Of a DNA stretch of 38,560 nucleotides, positions 32,854 to 38,560 are shown one piece after another. The DNA comes from Crocinitomicaceae bacterium. Its GTDB lineage: Bacteria > Bacteroidota > Bacteroidia > Flavobacteriales_D > Crocinitomicaceae. The stretch lies in contig JANRBR010000002.1 in assembly GCA_030727405.1 (NCBI GenBank), positions 1,810 through 40,369 on the forward strand. Direction: 5' to 3'. Position 1 is the stretch's first letter. The number at the start of each line of letters is the position of its first letter. The translations under genes and the position numbers were made by a program. The notes beneath the pieces are model-generated. The model was given only the letters and a program-made list of their open reading frames with translations, had not been told where the DNA came from and ran no database searches.

Positions 32854-34917
32854 ATGAGTTCAATGGATAATAAAACCACCAATTGGGAGGCATTTCGTTT
32901 GATGTGTACGGCGAAAACGATGGCCGAAAAGTACGAGCAAAACAAAGAGGTGACCTCTAAGTATGTTCACGCAACCTCCAGAGGACATGAGGCCATTCAA
33001 TTGGCTGTCGGAATGCAATTAAAAGCACAAGACTGGGTTTCTCCATATTACCGTGACGATAGCATTTTACTTGGAATCGGTATGAAGCCGTACGAATTAA
33101 TGCTGCAGGTTTTTGCAAAAAAGGAAGATCCATTTTCCGGTGGAAGAACCTATTATTGTCACCCTTCATTAAACAGAGAAGGATTTCCAAGAATTCCACA
33201 TCAATCATCGGCTACCGGAATGCAAGCCATTCCAACGACCGGAATTGCGATGGGAATTCAATACAAAGAAAAAACAGGCATTGCGGAATGGGACATGTCA
33301 GATGCACCTGTTGTTGTTTGCTCACTCGGTGATGCGTCCTGCACGGAAGGAGAAGTTTCCGAGGCATTTCAAATGGCAGCATTAAAGCAGTTCCCGATTG
33401 TATATTTAGTGCAAGACAATGGCTGGGATATATCAGCGAATGCAAGCGAAACGCGCGCACAGGACATTTCTGAATATGCAAAAGGATTTCATGGCATTGA
33501 AGTGCGATCCATTGATGGCAGCGACTTCCAAACGAGTTTTGAAACGGTTCAAGAAGTCTTTGCAACCGTTCGAAAAGAACGTCGGCCGTTTATCATTCAT
33601 GCAAAAGTTCCCTTACTTGGACACCATACATCCGGAGTTCGTAAAGAATGGTACCGTGATGATTTGGAAGAGGCGGCGAAAAACGACCCTTATCCAAAAT
33701 TAAAACAAGCCGTTCAAAACTTAGGTTATAGCTTGGCTGAAGTGATTAATTTAGAATCTGCAGTGCGCAAGGAAATCGATCAAGCTTATGATGATGCATT
33801 GAACGCAGAAGAACCAAGCCTCGAAAGTGTGACGGATTTTATTTTCGCACCAACACCAATCACAGAAGAACAAGGAGAAAGAGAACCAAGTGGCAAGAAA
33901 AAAACCGTCATGGTGGATTCTGCGCTTTTTGCAGTGCGTGAAATCATGTCGAAACATCCAGAAGCGTTGCTTTATGGTCAAGATGTAGGTGGACGCCTTG
34001 GTGGAGTTTTTCGTGAAGCAGCAACCTTGGCACAAACTTTTGGTGATGACCGAGTTTTTAACACACCGATTCAAGAGGCCTTTATCATTGGGTCAACAGT
34101 TGGTATGTCCGCTGTTGGACTAAAACCATTTGTTGAGGTACAATTCGCAGATTACATTTGGCCAGGATTAAATCAATTATTCACCGAAGTTTCTCGTTCT
34201 TATTATTTATCGAACGGTAAATGGCCTGTTAGCGCAGTAATTCGTGTTCCAATCGGCGCCTATGGTTCTGGTGGACCATACCATTCATCCAGTGTTGAAT
34301 CGGTTTTGGCTAATATTCGAGGCATTAAAGTGGTCTATCCATCTACAGGAGCAGATTTAAAAGGATTGTTAAAAGCAGCGTATTATGATCCTAATCCAGT
34401 AGTAATTCTTGAACACAAAGGACTTTATTGGTCTAAAATACCTGGGACGGAAGGTGCAATGTCCACTGAGCCAAGTGAGGATTACATGATCCCAATTGGA
34501 AAAGCACGGATTGTTCAAACAGCAAAAGAAGAAATTCGTTTGAGTGGAGATTCTATCGGCGTGATTACATACGGAAGAGGTGTGTATTGGTCCTTAGAGG
34601 CAGCTAAGTCATTTGAAGGAAAAGTTGAAATACTTGATTTGCGCACCATTAATCCATTGGATATGGAAGCAATGGGTGATTTATGTGAACGCCATGGTAA
34701 AATTCTTTTGGTGACAGAGGAATCCATTGAATGTACCTTTACACAAGGATTAGCTGGAAGGTTGCAACGGTCACATTTTGCCCATCTGGATGCGCCTATT
34801 GAAATTGTGGCATCGGTGGACACACCCGCAATCCCATTGAATAGCTCACTAGAGGCTGAGTTGCTTCCGAATGCAGAAAAAGTTGCGGCAGGAATGAAGA
34901 AATTATTGAATTATTAA
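32854..34917 (+). CDS. 2-Oxoacid (branched-chain type) dehydrogenase E1, fused alpha and beta subunits
   Basis: The product is 687 residues from 32854. The frame is open from 32704, but that would include a terminator and the promoter. Residues 1-325 are the alpha part: H-A-T-S-R-G-H-E-A-I-Q, Y-Y-R-D-D, then the thiamine diphosphate motif from G-D-A-S to V-Q-D-N-G-W, and G-H-H-T-S-G. Residues about 350-687 are the beta part: G-Q-D-V-G-G-R-L-G-G-V-F, N-T-P-I-Q-E-A-F-I, E-V-Q-F-A-D-Y-I-W-P and P-Y-H-S-S-S-V-E. It decarboxylates a 2-oxoacid and passes the acyl group to an E2 lipoyl protein; the fused form in Bacteroidota is usually named 2-oxoisovalerate dehydrogenase. E2 and E3 are not in the window. 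The exact substrate is inferred. Confidence 0.9.
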   Translation: MSSMDNKTTNWEAFRLMCTAKTMAEKYEQNKEVTSKYVHATSRGHEAIQLAVGMQLKAQDWVSPYYRDDSILLGIGMKPYELMLQVFAKKEDPFSGGRTYYCHPSLNREGFPRIPHQSSATGMQAIPTTGIAMGIQYKEKTGIAEWDMSDAPVVVCSLGDASCTEGEVSEAFQMAALKQFPIVYLVQDNGWDISANASETRAQDISEYAKGFHGIEVRSIDGSDFQTSFETVQEVFATVRKERRPFIIHAKVPLLGHHTSGVRKEWYRDDLEEAAKNDPYPKLKQAVQNLGYSLAEVINLESAVRKEIDQAYDDALNAEEPSLESVTDFIFAPTPITEEQGEREPSGKKKTVMVDSALFAVREIMSKHPEALLYGQDVGGRLGGVFREAATLAQTFGDDRVFNTPIQEAFIIGSTVGMSAVGLKPFVEVQFADYIWPGLNQLFTEVSRSYYLSNGKWPVSAVIRVPIGAYGSGGPYHSSSVESVLANIRGIKVVYPSTGADLKGLLKAAYYDPNPVVILEHKGLYWSKIPGTEGAMSTEPSEDYMIPIGKARIVQTAKEEIRLSGDSIGVITYGRGVYWSLEAAKSFEGKVEILDLRTINPLDMEAMGDLCERHGKILLVTEESIECTFTQGLAGRLQRSHFAHLDAPIEIVASVDTPAIPLNSSLEAELLPNAEKVAAGMKKLLNY

Positions 34918-34925
34918 TATAAACG

Positions 34926-35318
34926 ATGAAATTTCAAGAAATAATACACGCGGTAGAAACGTTTCATGATTCCTTTGGAATTGAAAACCATTACCAACCG
35001 ATATCAGATTTAACTGAAAAGGAAGTCCAATTGCGCTTTGATTTGATGAAGGAAGAGAACGAGGAATACCTCGAAGCTGCAAAAAATGGAGACATGGTCG
35101 AAATCGCTGATGCTCTTGGTGATCAATTGTACATTTTGTGTGGAACGATTCTAAGACATGGACTACAAGATAAAATTGTAGAAGTTTTTGAAGAAATCCA
35201 ACGATCAAATATGAGCAAGTTGGATGCGGATGGAAAACCCATTTACCGCGAAGACGGGAAAGTATTAAAATCAGACCGCTATTTCAAGCCGAACATAGCG
35301 GCCATTTTAAACAAATAG
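34926..35318 (+). CDS. MazG/PRA-PH-like nucleotide pyrophosphohydrolase
   Basis: A 130-residue all-alpha NTP pyrophosphatase. The metal-binding pattern is visible as R-F-D-L-M-K-E-E-N-E-E-Y near 37-48 and D-A-L-G-D-Q-L-Y-I-L near 63-72, matching E-E-x-x-E and E/D-x-x-D of the MazG/PRA-PH superfamily. The C-terminal segment S-K-L-D-A-D-G-K-P-I-Y-R-E-D-G-K-V is common in stand-alone members. It probably cleaves a (d)NTP or nucleotide derivative to the monophosphate plus pyrophosphate; the substrate is not known. The gene begins 8 bases after the E1 stop, so it is likely cotranscribed with it. Confidence 0.85.
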   Translation: MKFQEIIHAVETFHDSFGIENHYQPISDLTEKEVQLRFDLMKEENEEYLEAAKNGDMVEIADALGDQLYILCGTILRHGLQDKIVEVFEEIQRSNMSKLDADGKPIYREDGKVLKSDRYFKPNIAAILNK

Positions 35319-35382
35319 AGTTTTACACGGCTGCGTTTTGATTTCTTTTTGTCAAACGAAATATTGCCGTAGGAATGATGGT

Positions 35383-35390
35383 TAGTTTTG
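35383..35390 (+). promoter_or_regulatory. Predicted -7 box of the ureohydrolase-like gene
   Basis: TAGTTTTG fits TANNTTTG. ATTG lies 16 nt upstream as a weak -33. The box overlaps the ATG at 35388, so the start at 35409 is the better choice. Confidence 0.45.
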
Positions 35391-35408
35391 TTGTTTAAAG
35401 ACAATAGA

Positions 35409-36551
35409 ATGAATGACATCTCGATATATTTCCAAGAAGTTAGCGATTCAGAAACTTGGAAGGAACAACAATTAGGTTCGTATATAGTTAAAAACCAAGG
35501 TGGATTCCCTGCTTTGGAAAAAAATGCATGCGCACTTATTTACGTTCCTGAATTCCGGGGAAGTGGGGGTGAAAATTCTTCTTCACAAACGCATTTTCGA
35601 AAAGCACTTTATGCACTGCACCATGAAGGCACATGGAATTTGCCTTTTTACGATCTTGGGGACATCTTACCAGGAAACACATTGGAGGATACTTATTTTG
35701 CGGTATCAAAAGTCGTTGCGGAATTGGTTAAACATAAAATTATTCCAATCATTATTGGAGGGAGCCAAGATTTAACCGTGGCCATGTACAATGGATATGA
35801 GAAACTGGAACAATTGGTGAACATTTGTTCTGTTGATCACGCGCTCGACCTTGGTTCACCAGACGAAGAAATCCATTCAAACGGATATTTAAGTCAAATT
35901 TTACTGAAAAGGCCTTGCTATTTATTTAATCATGCGAATATCGGACTACAACGGCCATTTGCCAGCGTGAAAGAGTTTGACTTATTTGAAAAGCTCTATT
36001 TTGATATTTGTCGACTTGGGGAATTTAATCAAGATTTCACCCTAGCAGAACCTCATTTGCGCAACGCAGATATTATAAACATTGATTTTAATTCGATTAA
36101 AGCATCCGAAACATTGAATCCCCAAGCGAATCCAAATGGATTTTATGCAGAACAAATGTGTCAAATTGCAAAATATGCAGGGATTTCAGATAAAGTAACT
36201 TCTTTAGGTATTTTCAATTTCGAAAAACCGAGTGATTTGTGCGATAAGATGCTAGCTGAAACGATCTGGTATTTTCTGCAAGGTGCCATGTCGCGAAAAG
36301 GAGATTTCCCCATCGGAAGCAAAATTGACTACACACGATTCACTGTTTTTATGGAAGATTCAAATCGAGAAATCATTTTCTTTAAAAGCAATAAATCAGC
36401 ACGTTGGTGGATGGAAGTCCCATATCCGCCTCAAAGTGGAACGAAGTATGAGCGACACCACATGGTACCATGCAACAAATCCGACTACGATAATGCCATG
36501 AATAATGAAATGCCTGACCTTTGGTGGAAAACCTACCAGAAACTTGGATAG
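35409..36551 (+). CDS. Arginase/formimidoylglutamase-family protein with degenerate metal site
   Basis: The product is 380 residues from 35409. The fold and several family landmarks are present: I-I-P-I-I-I-G-G-S-Q-D-L-T near 111-123, S-V-D-H-A-L-D-L near 141-148 and I-N-I-D-F-N-S near 223-229. In active ureohydrolases these are GGDHS, DAHxD and a D-x-D pair binding two Mn ions. Here the first His is Q120, the second motif reads D-H-A-L-D with the His out of register, and the third pair is D226 and N228. Normal manganese chemistry is therefore doubtful. It lies directly upstream of porP/sprF and gldK. I recall similar genes beside gldK in other Flavobacteriia but cannot check this here. A structural or regulatory role is possible. 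Confidence 0.8.
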   Translation: MNDISIYFQEVSDSETWKEQQLGSYIVKNQGGFPALEKNACALIYVPEFRGSGGENSSSQTHFRKALYALHHEGTWNLPFYDLGDILPGNTLEDTYFAVSKVVAELVKHKIIPIIIGGSQDLTVAMYNGYEKLEQLVNICSVDHALDLGSPDEEIHSNGYLSQILLKRPCYLFNHANIGLQRPFASVKEFDLFEKLYFDICRLGEFNQDFTLAEPHLRNADIINIDFNSIKASETLNPQANPNGFYAEQMCQIAKYAGISDKVTSLGIFNFEKPSDLCDKMLAETIWYFLQGAMSRKGDFPIGSKIDYTRFTVFMEDSNREIIFFKSNKSARWWMEVPYPPQSGTKYERHHMVPCNKSDYDNAMNNEMPDLWWKTYQKLG

Positions 36552-36667
36552 TGATCACATTAAATTCACATATCATTATATTTTTTCATTTAAATTCCTT
36601 ATTTTAGCACCTTAAAATGGCATTTCTTGTGTAAGATTTGCTATTTTAATATTGTTAAATAAACCAT

Positions 36668-37615
36668 ATGCTATTGAAAACCAAGCTGTTAACCATCTTG
36701 TTAGTTGCTGTTATTGGATCCGTCCAGGCGCAACAAGATAAGCTCGTCACTCATTTCATTTTTGATAAGATGAGCATTAATCCTGGTAAAACTGGTCTAG
36801 ATTTGTACAACGGAATTTGTGCAACGAGTATTTACCGTAATCAATGGGATAAAGTCAATGGTGCGCCAAATTCGGCCATCTTAAATATTGAGTCAAACTT
36901 GTCTCGATTTTTACCTGGTGGGATTGGAATCAATTTCTACCACGATGCGATTGGTTTTTCACGTCAAAACAATTTATTGTTGAATTATTCTTACCCAATC
37001 CAAATTGGACGCGAAGGTGTTTTAGGAGTTGGTGTTGGAATTGGGATCATGAATTTTGGAATGGATCCAGAATGGGTTCCGCCAACACAAGTAGTTGACC
37101 CTACCTTGCCAGTTGGATTTGCAGCTACGGCTGTGGATGCAAATTTTGGTTTGTATTTTCAATCAAAAGATTATTACGTAGGTATTTCCTCTACCCATTT
37201 AACGGAATCGGATTTATCGAAAGCAGTAAGTCAGATTACGCAAAGTTATCAGACGGCTCGTCACTACTACCTAATGGGTGGATACAAGTTCAAGGATGTT
37301 ATGAATGGAACAATTGATGCGCAAATGCTCGTTCGTACAGACTTTATTCGATTTTCTGCAGATTTAAACGCACGTTACTTATTTAAATTGGACGATAAGG
37401 ATGCATATGGTGGACTAACATTTAGAACCTCGGATGCAATCGCTGTTATGTTAGGTTATTCACCTATGCCAAAATTGCAAGTAGGATATTCTTATGATAT
37501 TACCGTTAATAAAATAGCTAGTATCTCTCGCGGGTCTCACGAGTTGATGGTGAAATATTGTTATTTCATTCCACCACCACCTAAGACCAAAGCAAGACAT
37601 CCTCGTTTGTTATAG
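36668..37615 (+). CDS. PorP/SprF-family type IX secretion membrane protein
   Basis: A 315-residue outer-membrane barrel with a signal peptide (M-L-L-K-T-K-L-L-T ... S-V-Q-A-Q). The family opening H-F-I-F-D-K-M-S-I-N-P-G-K-T-G at about 29-43, S-I-Y-R-N-Q-W and L-L-N-Y-S-Y-P-I, and the repeated A-x-x-G-L-Y-F strands identify PorP/SprF. These proteins work with T9SS, and several partner with type B cargo for surface attachment; the protein encoded at 2582-4351 is such cargo. Position just ahead of gldK matches the porP-porK order of the core T9SS locus, so this may be the core PorP rather than an accessory SprF copy. Confidence 0.92.
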   Translation: MLLKTKLLTILLVAVIGSVQAQQDKLVTHFIFDKMSINPGKTGLDLYNGICATSIYRNQWDKVNGAPNSAILNIESNLSRFLPGGIGINFYHDAIGFSRQNNLLLNYSYPIQIGREGVLGVGVGIGIMNFGMDPEWVPPTQVVDPTLPVGFAATAVDANFGLYFQSKDYYVGISSTHLTESDLSKAVSQITQSYQTARHYYLMGGYKFKDVMNGTIDAQMLVRTDFIRFSADLNARYLFKLDDKDAYGGLTFRTSDAIAVMLGYSPMPKLQVGYSYDITVNKIASISRGSHELMVKYCYFIPPPPKTKARHPRLL

Positions 37616-37725
37616 TAGGCATAATTAAATAATGTAACCATTTATATAGTTCTTACGTTATACCCCAAGTTAAGAGAATCCTGTAGCAAGGTAATTTGGA
37701 TAATGGCAGAACCAAAAACAAAAGA

Positions 37726-38560
37726 ATGAAAAAGTTAGTTAGTTTTTTATTTGTACTAAGTTTCTTGTACTCATGTAGTGATGTAGAAGGTAATTTAGTG
37801 GGTGTGAGTGGTAGAGACACCTGGTATCCAGACGTTTTAGGACCTGGAAAAATGCCTTTAGGAATGGTTTATGTTCCTTCTGGTGCTTTTCAGTCTGGTG
37901 AAGACGATGAAGACATCATGGGTCTACACACGGCTCGTAAAAAAACCGTTTCCGTTCCAGCATTCTACATGGACGCTACTGAAATCTCCAACAATGAATA
38001 TCGTCAGTTTGTACACTGGGTGCGTGATTCAATTGCTCGTGAGAAATTGTACAGAAGAAGTGTGGATGAGGACGCTGAACGTTGGGTAAATGTTCCTGAT
38101 AATTTCTTCAAAGAGCCATACCGTACATTAATTAACATGGGTTCTGATGTTCAAGGAGGTAATACGCCTTTCCAACTTTACATGGATTCAACGAACAGTG
38201 CAAATGTCGATTTGACCTATTTGACGATGTTGGGTAAATTCAACGGGAAGACAGGAAACAAAAATGCTAAAGTAAAAATTACGAATGCACTTGTAAACGG
38301 ATATAAATACGATCCGAAAAAAGTTGGTCCAACGAACTTAAAAGATGGTTTGGTGATGACCGATGATGAATTGGCAGGTATTTTTGCAATGTACGCCTTC
38401 AAAGGAGATTCCAAGAGAGGTGGTGCTGCAGATATGAAGGATGAAAAAGGATCATCTGATAAATTAACTTACTACCAAGGTGGTCGCGTGGACAATCGTA
38501 AGTATTTTACCTTGAATTGGGCTGAACCAATTGATTATGACGATCCTGAAATCGCTTTCT
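37726..38560 (+). CDS. gldK: GldK/PorK T9SS lipoprotein, 3' truncated
   Basis: The frame is open from the ATG at 37726 to the right edge (278 codons, no stop). The N-terminus M-K-K-L-V-S-F-L-F-V-L-S-F-L-Y-S-C-S is a lipoprotein signal. From about residue 40 the sequence enters an FGE-sulfatase-like fold: P-L-G-M-V-Y-V-P-S-G-A-F near 45-56, then F-Y-M-D-A-T-E-I-S-N-N-E-Y-R near 84-97. GldK has this fold without the formylglycine activity and forms the periplasmic/outer-membrane ring with GldN, around the GldL-GldM motor. gldL, gldM and gldN are expected just beyond the window. A gap of 110 bases separates it from porP/sprF. Confidence 0.95.
   Translation, partial: MKKLVSFLFVLSFLYSCSDVEGNLVGVSGRDTWYPDVLGPGKMPLGMVYVPSGAFQSGEDDEDIMGLHTARKKTVSVPAFYMDATEISNNEYRQFVHWVRDSIAREKLYRRSVDEDAERWVNVPDNFFKEPYRTLINMGSDVQGGNTPFQLYMDSTNSANVDLTYLTMLGKFNGKTGNKNAKVKITNALVNGYKYDPKKVGPTNLKDGLVMTDDELAGIFAMYAFKGDSKRGGAADMKDEKGSSDKLTYYQGGRVDNRKYFTLNWAEPIDYDDPEIAF

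Noticed and set aside
1-38560. tRNA genes, CRISPR arrays, insertion sequences, prophage genes
   Set aside because: I looked for cloverleaf-like T-loop motifs, regularly spaced repeats, transposase motifs and phage genes on both strands and saw none.

Overview
The window looks like a piece of a Bacteroidota chromosome, most likely Flavobacteriales and perhaps close to Crocinitomicaceae/Fluviicola. The lineage is an inference from gene content. The evidence is three type IX secretion (T9SS) cargo proteins with type A or type B sorting domains, a PorP/SprF-GldK pair at the right edge, promoters of the Bacteroidota form (TTTG, about 18-20 nt, TANNTTTG), a LytS/LytTR two-component pair, a fused alpha/beta 2-oxoacid dehydrogenase E1, and almost no Shine-Dalgarno sequences. 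The base composition is AT-leaning and the genes are tightly packed. I see no insertion sequence, prophage, tRNA or CRISPR array, and no gene-free gap over 300 bases except the one filled by RNase P RNA.

Layout. 1-4.4 kb holds the end of a LamG-type secreted protein, a small lipoprotein cut by an in-frame TGA, an outer-membrane barrel and a type B T9SS cargo protein on the minus strand. 4.5-7.4 kb is a TPR sensor kinase and its LytTR regulator. 7.4-14.9 kb is a run of minus-strand genes: cystathionine gamma-synthase/lyase, an alkyltransferase-like protein, a membrane pyrophosphatase with an odd cysteine-rich tail, thioredoxin, an Ig-like lipoprotein, recA, bcp and a DUF423 membrane protein. 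Several of these have their own promoters and terminators.

14.9-18.8 kb is a compact plus-strand run (lipoprotein, Mrp ATPase, NifU-like scaffold, rlmH, menC, msrB), much of it concerned with Fe-S cluster supply, ribosome modification, menaquinone and oxidative repair. 18.8-23.4 kb holds a lytic transglycosylase, yidD and a large SF1 helicase. 23.4-25.6 kb holds a type A T9SS cargo, rnpB and an AlkD-like glycosylase. 25.7-30.0 kb is a pair of secreted amidohydrolases.

30.0-32.7 kb is an ECF sigma factor, its membrane anti-sigma factor and an outer-membrane barrel. The sigma gene and the barrel gene are both preceded by the same TGTAAC-N16-CGTC motif, so I read them as one self-regulated envelope-stress regulon. 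32.8-38.6 kb holds the E1 fusion, a MazG-like pyrophosphohydrolase, a ureohydrolase relative lacking most metal ligands, and the start of the T9SS/gliding locus (porP/sprF, gldK).

The observations I would look at first are the duplicated ECF promoter, the 13-cysteine tail on the pyrophosphatase, four genes whose -7 box ends exactly 4 nt before the ATG (predicted leaderless mRNAs), and the catalytically degenerate ureohydrolase beside the T9SS genes. I found no clearly new multi-gene system.
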